The notes: generated from the letters alone by a model not told the origin. 64,000 bases of DNA from Gorsachius magnificus (GCA_034008185.1 CM067082.1:88349684-88413683), one strand, 5' to 3'. Positions 38,201 to 53,200 are shown, counted from the stretch's first letter. Numbers and translations: made by a program.

Positions 38201-41200
38201 CTCACAGAGGCTGGATCCATGTGTTGGCAGGTAGCCTGGCCAGGCACATCTCAGCTGCTGGCAGACCTCTGATGTGGGAAGAGTGTGCAGCAGTGTTTCT
38301 CTGCCTGCAGATACAATGGGATGCACCCACCTGGCCTCCCTTGCTTGCCCTGTGCATGGTTCCTAGTTTGGCTGTGCAGGGCGGGTGCCAGTGGGAGACT
38401 CTCTGCAGGAGGGGACAGTGGCATCTGTGTGTCCATGGAAGCACAGGCCTTCTGACAACCAGTGCTTGCACTGTGGCACTTAATGCGCTCTCCTCTGTGC
38501 AGCGGGTGCGTGTGTGGTGGTGCAGCCTCTAGCAAGGCTTTCTGCAGGGAGGTGACTTCTGTTTCTTTCTACCAACGTGATGTGATAGCAAATGGTGCTC
38601 TCTGGTCCTGTTACCCCACACTAAGCGGATGATGCTCTGGAGATGCCTGCTGCTGTCATGGAAGTGCAGCTGGGGGAGCAGAAATGCTCACCCATAGTCC
38701 CATAGAGAGAGATGAGCAGTAGCACAGCTCCTCTCTGCAGGAGGTGACCCACTGCCATAAATACCTTTTGTCGCAGGGCTGTCTCTGCATGTGCCCCAAC
38801 TACAAATGTAGCTGCCTGCCTTAGGGTAGGAAAGGCTCTTAGCTGGACCTGCAGTAGCCATTATTTCCTTCTCACCAGCCTACAGCCAATGCTTTGTATT
38901 TCTTTGAATTGGGCACATTGAATTTTCCATGACCAAATGGTGTCATTTCCCGTGCTGCCAGTGAACACCTACCTGCAAGATGTTTCCTTCCAGGATCGTT
39001 GGACCAAGTTTAATTTTGTTCCAAATATGATAGATGTCAAGGGAACACAGAGTCTGAAGTACAGGTGTGATGCTGGGGTGCCTGACCCAAAGGAAGGTCC
39101 AAGCCCAGCAATGGTCTGAGAGGAAGAGAAACTCGCTCCTTCCTTTGCCTGGACCCTGCTCTGAAGTTATTCTGTATATCCCCACCAAGGCTGCGACCCA
39201 CAGTTTGAGGAAAAGCTGCTTTCAGCACAAAAGCAAGACATGCGTGATCAAAATAGGTCTTAAGCAGAAAATATTTCCTCAGCTTAATTTCAGGATCAAA
39301 GTATTTGGGAGGTGGCTTTATTCAGTACAGTGATCTTTTCTCTTTGAAGGCCGGGATATGTCCTTGCTGCAAAACTGGCTGTACTTCAGTTTTTAAAGTG
39401 ATTTATTTTTTTGTGTTGGTTATTCCTTAGTGTAACATGCTTAACAGATCTCTCCAGGACCTCTGAGACAATGAACTCGTAGCTCTCTTTCTACTGCTAC
39501 TACCCACCATCTCAGAAAATGAATCACAAGTTTGAAGAACCCCTAAGTTAGGCAGCATTCTTTCTGTGCTTGTGTTAAAAGCAATTTTTTACTTTCCTCT
39601 TAGTTACTGTGCGTTTCAGGTTCCTCCAGGTGAATACTTGAAAGAGCTACTTCCAGCTCTAGATGTCTGAGACAGTAACTTCTTCAGTAGTCTTTCCCAC
39701 TTCCCCCCAGTTACAGCCCAAAATGAGCCAGAATGGAAGACCTCTGGATTCTGGAGATGTAGGTGAGGGAGAAGCTCCTTCATCAGTGTCCACCATGAAG
39801 CATATGCAGAAGTACAAGGTGGTCACTACTACTTGGAGCAAGCAAGGAGTATGAAGGGCAGCAGGTAGTTTGTACGTACTGAAACAGCTTTTGCAGTGGC
39901 TGGTATGGATTCAGTGCAGGGAAACAGATGATGGAAGGTTCTGCTGGTCTGCTGCGTTAGCCAGCCACAAAGGGTTGTTCCATGTCTTCCAGAGCTAAGA
40001 GTCAAGGTAGCAATAAGACGATAAGCTGCTACATCTCCCTACAGTATGAAGGCCTTTGAAAAGGGTAGGCTCAAGTTGCTGCTTATTTAGCATTGTGGTT
40101 CTGTGCTGGGTAATTTGGAGATGCTTGATGTTCTGTTAAACATGATCTTGAGATGTTTGTGCCTAAAAAGTTGTACTGTTATGTTTTTATGCAAGTGTGT
40201 AAGAATGGAAAGGGAGCGGTGGTGGTGTGTGTTCAGTTACCGCAATGACATTCTCACCCCATTGCTGTTCTGCAGCAGTATCAGAGTCCGCTAATCCGCA
40301 GAGGAGGAAAGATCCTTCAAACTCTGAAAACACAGAGACTCCATCAGACAACTTAGCCTCTCAGCACAGCCAGCAGTTAACAGACACCGTAGCAGTAAGT
40401 GTTTGGTGTATGGCGAAAGAGACCTTCGTGCCCCTTTTTCCCCTCCTCCAGTCTGCTTTTTCATAAATGTGGTTAAAACTTTCTTTCAAAGAAAACTAGT
40501 TTATACCTAGATCTGACAATGTTTTCAAACCCCATCTTATATTGGTGGGAAGTCAGCTTAAACGCTTGTCTCCAGAGCTGCAATTTTGGCAAAACTGCTT
40601 TAAAAATAAAGAAGAAATTTTACTCCCTCTTATAAGGGGATGCTGGGATGCTCTTAGTGAGAAGCTCATAGTATCACTTATACGCAGTCTAAAATGTTTT
40701 TATGTGTGGCTAATGATGAACCTGTCATCCAGCTATTGCCACAGGCTAGCACTAAAAATCTCTGTTCTTAAAAAAAACCCCCCACTTCTTTATTGGTCAT
40801 GTGCACGCTCTGTTCATGGTTTCATGTCTCCGAGCAGAAAACAGTTAACTCTGCTGTCACCGTGATTACAGTGAGCCAGCAGACTGACATGGAAGATGCT
40901 AACCAAGGCTCAGGTCAGGCATGGCTCCCCTCAGTTCCTTGAATCTGACCCAGTTAAGCATCACCCAGGTGACACGGTGAAGGCTTTGTTTTTGTGGGCC
41001 TTACAGCAAAAGCAGATAAAGCTCCAGAGGGTGAAGCTGTAGTTTCCTTGCCTCCTTCAGCAAAAAAGTCCAAAACTCTATCCCCAAGGACAAAAGCTAA
41101 GCCTAGGTGAGTGTCTTGCAGACAAAAAAGTTGCAAGGTGGCTTTTTTTCTTGTTTTGTGGGTTTTTTTGGTTTCCCTTCCCTGCGGCTTTAATGTACAT

Positions 41201-44200
41201 GATTTTGAGGTTTATTCCATCAATTATTAAATGGGAAAAAGATTCTGTTTTGCCACTCTGGCTAGCCAGGCTGGTTGCCCAGAGTTAAATACTTTGGAGT
41301 TGCAGAACGGTGATGTTTGGTTACTGGCTTGGCTGCTACTTCAGTGTGACTTTTCTCTTTCATCATTGATTTAATCCAAATACAAGATGAATGTACAGCT
41401 GTATTACAGAGAGTTTAGCTGTGTAACTGCAGCTCACCAGATACGGAGCCTCATGAGGATCCATATGAGGAGCTCCATAATGAGGACCATGACTTTTGTT
41501 AAAGATCATGTGGGTTTGAATTCACCTTGGCATGAGTAATACCTTTTTTCCAGAGCTTTGCACGACAGCATTTGTTATAGTTAACAAGTTGGACTTCTCT
41601 AGAGCTACTGATTAGCTTTCTTCCCATCACACCTTTTGAACCACTGCTTTGACACTAATTGGTGCAAGTTTTTGTCCCTCTTAGTACTTCACAAACCAAC
41701 TCTTTGGGCTTTGAATGAACAGCCCCTCAGCACTGTATTCCCCCTCATGTGTCTTCTTGTCTCCAGTGAGAAGCCCCTAGAAGAAGAACCCATGGAGGAG
41801 TCTATGCCAAAGGTATGTTTGCCTTGAGGCCTACCTGAGTGATGAGATGTGGGGCAGGGAAGAGATGGGTGGAGTTGCAGAAGAAAGCTAGGATGGGGTG
41901 ACCCACTCCTGCCCTGGAGAGCGTCCTGAGCCCATGTAGTGTCATATCTGATGTCGCGTGCCATTTAGCATCAGGAGTGAGCTGCAGAGGGAACAGCTGC
42001 CAACCCTGTTCTAGTGTGGCCCAACCAAATAATTCAAGCTCAGCTGCTTATTCAGTTCATTTACTCTCTGGCAGTGCCATGCTGTGCTTCTCCCTAGGAG
42101 TCTGGCATGTGGGCAACCAGCCCGGCGCTGTGTGGGACAAACTCGCATGTCACAAGACTTAGGCATGGTCTGCGAGAGCAAAAGTTTGCTTCCCAAAGGG
42201 AAGCAATTCTTTGAATTCTACACACGTTTGTTCAGTTTTGTATCTGAGCTCTAATGGTGCTCCCTTGCTAGATCTCTCTCTTCTGGCATGGGAGCTTGCA
42301 ACCTGGGTAAATTAACAAAAAGTAACAGAGACCCATCTGTAGTTGTGTTTCTTTAGACAACTTGAGCACTTGGAAATTTCTGTTGATGTGTCCAGGTATA
42401 AAAGAAATAATCTATGCACTACATGAGATAAATTCCCAAAGCAATAATTTTAATTTGGAGTAGGTACTTAGCTTATATGAGAAACCACATTTTAGACTTG
42501 TTCTTGGGTTTACATTTAGAGATACTAGTTTTAGATTTTTTTTTTAAATTCTTTTTTAACTGGTGCTTCAAATGTTTTGTAACACCTGACCGCTGCACTA
42601 TGAATTCAAAGCTTTTGAATGACTACTTTCTGTACCCTTACTCCCTTGGCCCCAAATTTCAGCTCTGCGAGTCCCATGTTTTTCTGGTAGGAAAGAACTG
42701 GAGGAAACAGTTGTGCCTGGACAGTTGTTGCGAAAGGAGTAATGAAGTTTCCTCACATGCCTTATCTCTGCTTTTAGCAGGCATCTAGGACAAGAACGTG
42801 ACTTTGCATATTGTAGTTTTAGATCCCGCAACTCTTTCTTTTCAGAAGGATGTTACCTGGGAAAAGAGAATCAGAAAAACCAGTTTGGCCAAGCAGAGGA
42901 CTGAAGGCAGGTATGGCACAGGAGCCCTGGGCCCATGCGGGGACTGATGTACCAGGTGATTTTAGACCGTTTCTAGTGCTAATGGGGGGCGGCTGTGCCC
43001 CTGGGGTGGGCTGTCTGAGCAGCACAGACAGAAAAAGAAGCAGGAGGCTATGAAGGGTCATGACTTTTTGTGTCCCCAAAGTGATAAAGAGGTCAGAAGC
43101 TAACTCTACTCTGCCAAAAATGCCCTCACCTTTGTGATACCATGTCACGTTGGCTTTTCTGTTTTTCCTCACTCAATTGTAATCCTCCCATCCTCCAATG
43201 AGTTGAGTTATGAGTGGCAGCTTCTTTCATGAATACATAGGCTTTTTTGGGTATTGTCCTGGTTCTTTGGCATAGTGTGTCCTAGAGTTTCAGGACAATC
43301 TCCTTCTCTGTTTGTCCCCTTCCCTCACACCCATACCTCCGTTTACTTGTGTTGAAAGCTAGTGGCACTCAAGGGGGGCAGAAGCACTCGAGGATCTGAG
43401 GGCTGTATGCCGTCTGTGGCACTGGAAGTCTGTCTGGTTGCATCTTCCTCCTGCAGTCTTTGCCAAGCGTTGTCTGCAGATTAATGTCTGCTGCTGCAGT
43501 TCTGGCTGTTCCAGGGCTTCCTTGGGTGTCTGGCTTCAGTCTACTGACTTAGCTTAAAAAAAAAACCCAAACGTTTAGATTATTTTTTGATTGCTTGTAC
43601 ATAAGGATGGGAAAAATTGATGCAGAACGTCATCATGACTACAGGTTCTGAGTTTTAAGATCAAATAACTTGATGCAGCAAATACAGGTGGTAAAACAGA
43701 CTGTAGAAGTTCGAGATGGAGAAAGTGGTCTTAGTTCGGTCATTCTGCTCCCTCTAGTGTTTCGTACCAAAATGAGCGTTCCTTTGCTTCAGGAGGCTTT
43801 GACGAGAAGAGCTCAGTTCTTTAGTCTTCCTAGTCTTTCAATAGTAAGAAAGGGAGGATGTATTGTATGTTGAGCAATAATTGCGGGATTTTTCAAATAG
43901 TTACAAATTGGAGAAATAAATAAAGGTACAGTTAAGCTTAAACGCTGAAAGACATGAAAACAAAATCTAGATGCATACAGAGAAGTGATTAGAGAACAAA
44001 CAGTAAATGTTAGAATTTTCAGGAGGGAATTAAGTGGATTTTTTTTTTCTCTTAAATGCTTCTGAAATTATCTTTCTGTTCATGACTTCTTCCTACCATG
44101 TACTATTGTTCGTGATGTGGGAACAAGATGTCCACTACATAAACAGGGATAGGCTGATCTGTATCATCTGAATGTTTCTCTTAAAATTAAAAATTTACAA

Positions 44201-47200
44201 TGGAAAGAGTGAGAATCAAGATGGATGATAATACAGACTAAATAGGAAAGGAACAATTTTATTTTTTTAGAAGCTGAGAAAACAGCATTTTTAGACATAT
44301 AAAGTATCTGAGCGTTTACTGCATAACGGAGTTCACAGGGGAGGAGGGTGGAAAAAACCCGCATTATTTCCCCCCATATTCTTAGTGAAGTTCTATAGGG
44401 TGACTCTTCATGGTTGTATGTTGCTGCCATGTATATGCTGTCTTGCAGGACAGAAATTTACGACTTTGAAAACTCGGACTCTGCAAGTCATGAAAAGGTA
44501 ATGTTAAGAGCTGTGCTAAGGTCCCAGCTCAGCTGCTAACAGAGAGTAGTGATTTGAAGCAGGGGATATCTCTTACTGCAGAAATGCAGTAAGGATGGAC
44601 ACGCTGTTACAGCAAAACAGACAACTGGGAATCTGAGGTTCCTGTACTTCTGTATGGTGCTATACATGGAAATATTTTTTTGGGGTGGGGAGAATGCCCA
44701 TCACTTCTTGAATCTTGTGGTGGGTACTGTATGATAAACCCAACTGCAATAGGAATTTGAATTGTTGCTTGAGTGAGGCTGTGGGATATCTTTGCTATTG
44801 AAGGCCAACTTCTGTTTGCATTTTACTATTTGAAAGCAGACTGCTGAGCATCCTTCATTTTGTAGTCCTAGGCTAAACCAGAAGAGACAGAAATCTGTTT
44901 TGAGCCACACTTGGCATGTTGGGAATCCTTGGTTAAAGCTAGTCATTGCGAAACTTCTGTTGGAAATTCAGCTTATCTTTGCAGACTGTTAGAAAAATTG
45001 AATAAAAATGAGTCACTCTGCTTTGAAACTTAGACCAGTGCGGGTTCTCCTAGGAAGCTGAAAACTTTTTCCTAGGGGCTTCTGTCAGGGTGGCTCCACT
45101 GTACAAACCCTTTGGCTTCCAGCCTCTTTCCTGGTGCAGGTGCTGTCACTGCTGCCTGTTAATTTGGAGGCCGTGGGTGCTTAATGGGACACCCCAAATT
45201 TCTGTTATAAATTGGACACCATCTGGTCCTTGATACTGCCACTGGGTGTCAGCATAAAACCCTGCTTCATGGTGCCCTGCCCAAAGGATGTCCACATACT
45301 GTGCGCTGCATTTACAGGACGCAGGTTCTAGCAGTGTTAGTGCTTAAAATGAGCGTTATTCCCAAAGCAAGGAACATAGAAAGTAACTCCATTTAAGATG
45401 ACAAATGTTTGCCTGTTATAATTTATGACACTGTTTCAATCAACAAATCCTGCTTCATTAAAAAAAGTTGAATTTCCATGCTGGACTCCTAATCCATTCC
45501 TCCTCTAGCCCTTTTGAGTCCTGATGCATTTTAATTTTGTAGATTATTTTACAGTGTAATTGAACTTGAAGACAAATGTCTGCTTCTCTTTTAGGTCTCT
45601 GAAGCCAAAGGAAAGATTCTTGGCCATATAGTTTCTTCACAACATCAGAGGTATGGGATTATACGTGCACCATTTATGAACCTTTTTGCTCTGTGAAAGA
45701 AGAGTTTGCTGCCTTAGTTAAGCTGTATTAAGTTGGGATCAAAAAGGCCGTGTGGTGTTTCTAATAAAATAGTTCCTTTCTTAGCTGCCACAGCATCTGT
45801 TATCAGTACTAATATTTAAACAGTACCTGAGAGAGACAATAAAGACTCCTGCCTACTCTGACAATAATAAGACTTCAACTCTTAAACATCCCCCTTCCCT
45901 GATCATATGCCTAAATTACTGATTTAATTTTTGAAAAACGCTTAAACCCCTTGCCTTGCTTTGGCCACCTCCAGTTACAGAAAGCTGCCAGGGACTTGCC
46001 ACCTCTAGGCACGTTGTCCATTTTTTTTCTTTTAAAAGGTGCTAATTTCCAGGTATCCCTGGATTGCTACTTTCAGAACCCAACCAAAGAAGAGAAACTT
46101 GGCTAATGACTGCACATTGACAGTTTGGTTCTCCTGCTGATCTCTTAAGGAGACCCCTGCCAGTGCTATTTGGCTGTGCCCCTTCTGCACTGCTGTGATC
46201 TGCTATTGCAGCGTCTGCTAGTCTAACTCTGGTCTTTATGGGTTACTTGGCAGGCGTTATGAAATAGGAAACAAAAACAAGGAATCAAACAAGCCTGAGA
46301 GAAGGACGGTAGGTTGTCTGTGCTTTTTCATCCTTGGAGCCTTCAATTGCTGTGCGTATCAACCTGTACGAATTGGTTGTGCCCTTAAAGAGGCTGAAGT
46401 TTAAGGCTTACCCAGTGTGGAGGTGGACGAACATGAGCCTGGGAGCCTCAGAACAGCCCACTTGTTGCTACCAAAAGTGGTGTTTCAGGTGCACCAGGAC
46501 TGCCGGAGCAGTGAGCAAATGTCTGCATTCGTTTTTTCTCACGGTGCTCCTGGCTGCGGTTCAGGCATGTGGAGGCTTTCCTCCTTGCCAAGAGCTTTTT
46601 ATCTGGATGCAGGAGGGAGGCAGAGATGAGGATGAAGGATCCTGCAAAACCCTCAAGGCAAAGGGCAAGCACCTGCCTTTTGGTGTTTTTATATGGCCAG
46701 TTTTATAGTGAGCTGCTACGGTTCTGGCAGGTTTCACAGCTTAAAGTACTTCAGGTAATGCACTGAGGGGAGGAAGAAATGGAGTAATTTGGTAGTAAAT
46801 GAAGGGGAACAGCTGGGAGGCTTTTGGGTGGATGGAGGGAGCTGACTGAGCAGGACTCACTCTTAGTAGTGTCTTTAGTCCAATTACAGGAAACATCTTT
46901 TCTCTGAAAGCAACAATGAAAATACAAGCACTGGTCAGAGTGAAAAAAGCTGGATCCTTGACTCTCAGAAACGGTCCTTGCCAAAACCTCTTGACTATTC
47001 CCGAAAAAGACCCAGGGTGAGAAGTAAATTAAAAGGTAAGCTTGGTCCCCTGTTGATACTTAGCTATGTGTGACGTACTGTGCTGCAGATAAGGAAATGG
47101 CTGATGAGAAGGGAGATTTGGCTGAGTCCTGAACCGAGTAGGAGAAAGCAAGCTTGAGGCTGGCAGTGAGGGGTGCCCCGTGGAGGAGGTGCATCCTTGT

Positions 47201-50200
47201 GCTCAAAGAACCAAGCTCCTGTTCCCTTCCCTCCAGTGTATGAACTGATGTTCAAATGTCCAGGTGGAAACTGGGCACCTAAATGCCTGTGTGGGTGCAG
47301 TCCTCTGTGTAATGGGGCTGAAGAGCCCATGGGTGCTGACCTGATGGCCGTGTTGGGTTATCTTGAACGCAAGAGGAGGAAGATCTCTCTGGAGCTGCCA
47401 TGCCTCCTCCCTACAACTTTCCCTCCTCATCATTCCAGAAATACAGTTGACTTGGGGAATAAACCTTGAAAAACCACACAGTTTGCAGACCGTGGCACAT
47501 TGCTTTGCTATTTATATGCTGACAGGCCAATTGTCCTCAGAGTGATTTACAAAATCGGATGTGGTAATCTCTGATAGCATCCTCTGCTCAGGCCTGACCA
47601 ACAGCAAACTGCCCCCCCTCTGTGGCCACGTTCCATGGCTGTGTGGGCTGCTGGGACCTCCAAATTCAAACTAAATTGCCCTGAAAGAGTTGGAATGTGT
47701 CTTTCCCTATCATGGAGGATGAGTCTTGCTCAGGTAGCTGTTGGTTTCTGTAGGGATGAAGAAGTAAAAGAAATTTGAAGGAGAAATTGCGCTTTATACT
47801 GTGTTTCTGTGGGAGTAGTAGTTCTCACTCCAGTGCCAGCCCATGCTCCCTGGCTGGGACTTGGGGACCATCAGACAAGCTGCTGAGCCTGCCCCTTTTT
47901 TGGCAACTGCTCTAGATACAGTGAGTTGTGTGTGTTTGCATCATTTAGAAACTCTGTTAGAAAGGGGTTTTGAAGCTTAAAACAACTTACCTGGGTAAGG
48001 CAAGGCATGCAGTTACATTGTCAGTAACCAGGTAAGCTTTTCTCCTTGCAGTGCTTCCAGTGTCTTCCCCAAGTAGCGGCAGTGACTACCAGACAAAGAA
48101 GGTGAGGAGGTGTCATGCTTAAGAGCCTCAGATTTAAATACATTATGCATGCAAAACATGTACAAACGAGTAGGAATTAAATAAACTGGTGTTATCTTTC
48201 TTCTCAAATGTTCTGATGGGCAAACTTTCTTACTAAGTGTTGCTGAGACTGTGTTGGTCTACTGGAGGCTGGGGAAACAAAGAACTCTTAGGAAAATGTG
48301 AAACTTCATGGAAACAACTGAGCCCTAAGAAAGATGGAAAATTGGGCAGGAATTGGCATGCTTCGTGTGATGCCTGCCTTGGCTGATGCAGGTGTCACTC
48401 CAACAGGATTGAATCTGGCTCTAGGGGTATGCCTAGAGCTAGAGCTGCCTATCCAAATACCAGCAGAAATCCCAGCTGGGTCCTACCAGGCTGTGTCCCC
48501 AGTGCTGTCCTCTGCTCTGTCCTGCCAGCTGGTGCCTTGGGAAAGCTCATGTTCTTCTCTGTGTTTTGTGGGCAATTTTCAGGGCTTTTATTCCAAGTCC
48601 TGGTTAATGACTGTTCTCCGCTTTCAGCTATAGCTCTGGTAAAACTAACCATGGTGTTACTGATGGGGGAGTTAGTGGACCAGATGTATGTCAAGCAAAA
48701 TAAAATACAGTTTAGCAATGTCAGACTTTTGCAGTGCCCAGCCCTTAAGTGCTGCATATCAAATGTTTTGGAAAGGTCTCCACAGAAATACAGAAAGTTT
48801 GGGAAAAAACTCTCCAGAACTGGTAGTTGTGATAAAAGCTTTTATTTTCCCCTGGAAACTTTTTCTTTTCTCTCTTGATTAAAATGCTTTGATTCGGCTT
48901 ATGAAAAACTTCATCCACTATACAACTTTAGTGGCTAAAGTTCTCCAACTTGTGCATGCATTGAACTTCAGAGCACATATCTCCTTCAGTGTTGGAGAGA
49001 GCTAGCACTATGTTAGGAATATTTCTAAGTGTATCTCTGTTCTTAGTATGTTTAAAAAACAAGTCAAACAAATGAAACCCTCCCCCCAAAAAACCCAACC
49101 CCAAACCCTACTTCTGTAGTGAAGTTTAAATAAAATACATGCTTAGACTTGGTTTTGTTTTAGCAGGGACCATCAAGGCAAAGAACTCAAAAGGAGATGC
49201 CAAGGAAAAAAAGCACATCCAGCTCCAAGGGAGATGATTTACCTACAGTGAATCATGCTGGTATTTCTGTTTTTTAATCTTCTCCAGTGCAGTAGAAAAG
49301 TTTTGGTATGTGGGGGGCTGTGGTTTTTTGGTGTGTGTGGGTTTGTGGGTGTTTTTGGATTTTTTTTTTTTTTTTTGGGTGCAGGTTTTGGTTTGGTTTT
49401 TTTGGTGGGTGTGTGTTTTTGGTTTTTTTTAAATTTTGCCTTTTTCCTTCACATTTTCTTCATAAGTGTTCTACCTTGTGGTATTTCTTGTAATGGCTAT
49501 GAGGACTGGATGTTGTTTGCAGATAAAATCTCTTGAGCAGAGAAAATATTAGCTGGGCTTAATGAGGTGTGAAGGAATGAACTTAACTGGCAGCCAGAAA
49601 TAAAACAGCCTTTGGACTGTGTTTGAGCCACTGTCTGTTCTCTGTGTGAAGAGATAAAGGAGAGGGTGGTGGTGTTTTTTTTTCTTTTCTTCTTTTTTTT
49701 CCTGCGTATGTCATTAAATTGAGGTTTCTAGTCAATACAGGATTCAGCATCCATTGCCTGTGTCATTTGGCTGATCTCTCATGCAGATGAAATGCTCTCA
49801 GATGAGCCGGAAGGGGGTCCGCTGTCACCTGATGGGTCTGCCAAGGGCTACTCCAGTGATGAGGAGAAGGCCACGCAGGTGCAGTATGCAGCACTTAAAC
49901 TCCTAATCTGCTGCCAGGCCACTTCTCATCTAAAACCAATGTATTGTGTTGCTTTGCTTCCTATAGCTAGACAAGTCCCTGGCAGCTTGTCTGCAGTGCA
50001 GGATGGGTACCTTCTTACTTTGTTGTCCTTCTCTCCTTAGAAGTTTTTTGATGCATCTGGCGAATTATCAAGAGAAGAAGGAAGTTTTAAACAGAACGAC
50101 TCAGGTTGGTCAGTCTTGATAACAAGGAAGAGCTGTTTAAAAAGTAGAAAGGGGTGTTGATCAAGTTGTCATTTTTCTTTCAAAGACAAGTAGGCACTGA

Positions 50201-53200
50201 GCTTTTTGATATTTGAAGGATACTTTTTGCATAAGAAATATCTTCCATTTCTCTATTTTGTATAGCATGACAGGCTATGGCAAGATGCTTTTATATACAT
50301 TCACTAACTCTTCAATCCTGCCCTTGGTGAGAGGGGATCTACTGGTATAGCTATTAAGAGCTTGGGATTTGCAAACCCAGTGACCCAAGAGAAAATATAT
50401 GAAATAAGTAAAAGAAGCTCGAAAAGTTACTTTTTAATGATTTGAAAGTGCAGTGCAACTTCATTTTAAAAAAATAAGCACCTCTGAAAGCTGTTGACTT
50501 TCTTTATACCTAAGAATATAGTTGTAGACCACCGTTAAAGAGTTTTTAATGAAACAGAACTTGCACAAACTAAATCATTTTTTTGGAATTTAAGGCCTTT
50601 AGCTGCAGCATAATCTCTTTGTTATTGGAAACAACTGAACTTTGAGAGGGTCGAGCAGCAATGGGCTGTCTTCATCCTAGTATTCCCGATGCTGATGTAG
50701 TTCTGAGCGAGACAGTCTTAAATTTATTGTTGTGACTATGAGCCAAGTCACTGAAGCTTTGGTCTTGGGCAAGAGCATTCCTTGTCTTGTGAGCTGGCTA
50801 TGTTCGTGTTCCCAATCTGTCTCTTATGTGTTCAGCATTTGCAGAACATACGTTTGCTGCACCAACATATCTTCTTAATTTTGGGGGAAGATAAGTGCTG
50901 AGGGCTTAATTTTTATTACTGTTTACAGTCTTACAGTGGGAGAGGAGCTGATTCCATGCCAAGGCAGAAGTAGTTCAGAAATTTCAGGTGTCGTCTGTGA
51001 ACGCATTTGAACACTCATTCCGTGAATCCTAAATCTACTTCAGTGTGCTCCTCATGGTCTGACTGTCCCCTTTGCTCCTGGGTTCCACCACCTTCCTGCT
51101 TTCTGCCCTGTGGAGACTCCAGGGAAGTGGTTGGTCAAATGTAGACACCTTGCTGAGCTCAGAAAAGTGGACAGTGAGACAAAGGGATGATTTTTTTTTT
51201 GCATGTTTTGCTTAAAATATGGGCTGTAGCCTCTCTCACTGTGTTTCTAAGGGTTTTTCTGGGTTAAAAGTAATTGTATGGCAACTCCAGTGAAGCTGCA
51301 GAAAAGAAGGCCATCATGGGTGTGAATAGTTTTCCTCTTTCCTATGTATTTATGCACTATTTTTTTTTTAAGCAGCAATTGAAATTATCTCAGAAGCAAA
51401 TGAGCATAAACAGGTTGTGAACTTGGGCTGGAAAAGAGAAGAAGCTGGGCAAGAGTTTTCTTTCAGGTTAGAATAGTGGGCCAAGAAATTAAGTTCTCAA
51501 GATGGAGGGATGGCAGCTTTCCAGTTATCTGCATAGCCCTAAGCAGTCTAGTTGCCCACTTTTGAGAGGGAAGAGACTTGCTGGTGAAGCCTTTCCTGTC
51601 TTTTAAGTGTGATGCCAGACCCTAAAATGAAGTTGCCAGCTTTTCTACAGGTTTAGTAATTCCAATGGTGGTTTTTGCTTGAGTAGCTGGTAGGTACTGC
51701 CACGTACCTCATGCAAAAGAACAGGTCTGTTCTGAAACATCTTCTATTCTCTTTCTAGATATACTAAGCAGCACTGTTGTAAAAAAGCTTAAATTTTCCA
51801 GTTGGGAAACAAGTAATTTGTCCTCTGACAATTTCTATAAACCGTGGAAACTTTTTGATTCAGTAGAGAAGGAAACGGAGATCCAAACAGGTAAGATCAG
51901 ATTGGCAATTAAGGTGAAGTGTTTAAGTGCTTTCAGCTTTTCTTTTTTGGAGATAGAAATCATAGTCATGTAGAATCCTGAAGAGAGGTATCTCTAGGGA
52001 GGAAATCTTCTCCAAAAGTCAAAATGTACCAGAAGGCATGTATTGCGACACTGCCATTGGATACCATGTAGGTAGAGGTGTGAATAAGGAAATTTGGCTT
52101 CCCTAACCACGGTCCACTTGGGAAGCCACTCAATGATGCCAGCACTTTCTAATCTTTCTGAATAGTGACTGTCCAGAGCTATTACAAAAAAAACCCCAAA
52201 ACCCAAACTGAAAAAAGCATGCAGATACTGGACAAAGTAACTGCAAAACACTTCTAACTCTGAACAGAAGGGGGTTAGCTTTTCCTCACAATGCATAAGT
52301 AGAAGACATGAAAACAGTGGACTGGCTTTTTTTTTTTTCATTGTGTTGTGCTTTTGCTTCTTTATCTGTAAACACGTTGCCCTCTGGTTAGTATCATGCT
52401 TCTTCCATGCTCTGTTCTCAGTCTTTCTCAATGCGTTTTGAGGCAGTTTCCCTCCTGTTTGTGAGCTCTAGCAGAGCAAGGCTCAAATACGAACTCCCTA
52501 ACAAATGTTGTTCACATGAATGAAGAACCCTTCAGTAACATGAGCGTTTATACTCCAATAAGCCCTCCAGCATGGTACTAACTGGGCATATGCTTTCTCC
52601 TAGGTCAGGAAATGGATGATGGTGTGGATGATGCATTTTCTTCCAAGATGCTGAGTGAAGACTTCAGCAATTCAGGGGTGATTACTGCATTTGAAAGCTT
52701 TATCGGCCAACTAAAGAAATTGTTCTGGGTAATGTGCACTCTCTTAACATGTGTGGCATTTTTCTCATAGTAAATGAAATTACTTTTTTATCACTAGGGG
52801 AGTTGGTGTGGTGTAAATATCCCATCTATATTTTGTGCCCAAGAGAAGATTTGTACTGGATCAGCACTTTGTCTTGTGCAACTGTGATTTTTTTTTTTTT
52901 TTTTTTTTCAGTTGATGGTAGGTCTTCACGCTAAATTTTTACCACTAGACCTTGAATCAAGGCTGGAGGTGGTTGCATTTACAAATCAGTTATGATTAAA
53001 AAGTACATAGTTTGCATTAATGCTGGTCTGAACTGATGCTAACAAAGACCTAGTTTTGTGCAGTTAATTGTGTTAGAGCAAAGAAGTTTGCTTCTTTCTT
53101 GGCTGGATAACGCGACTTTGACCTAAAGTCGCATAGGTTAAATAGAGGCCTGTTGGTGTAACTAGTGTGGTTGAATGAAATTAGTTCGTATTTGCAGTCC

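Noticed and set aside
38111..38535. GC-rich ORFs on both strands in SYCP2L intron 16
   Set aside because: Phases and splice sites do not fit between exons 16 and 17, which already join in frame, and no similarity was seen.
46891..47035. Use of the cag at 46888-46890 as acceptor of SYCP2L exon 25
   Set aside because: In phase 0 it reads ETSFL then TGA. The tag at 46877-46878 gives [11 protein letters not shown], a conserved family motif.
51374..51476. Possible SYCP2L exon ([13 protein letters not shown]...) after a T-rich tract with tandem acceptor
   Set aside because: Its available donors end in phase 0 or 2, and either gives a stop in the next exon (51759). Direct joining of exon 29 to 51759 keeps the frame.
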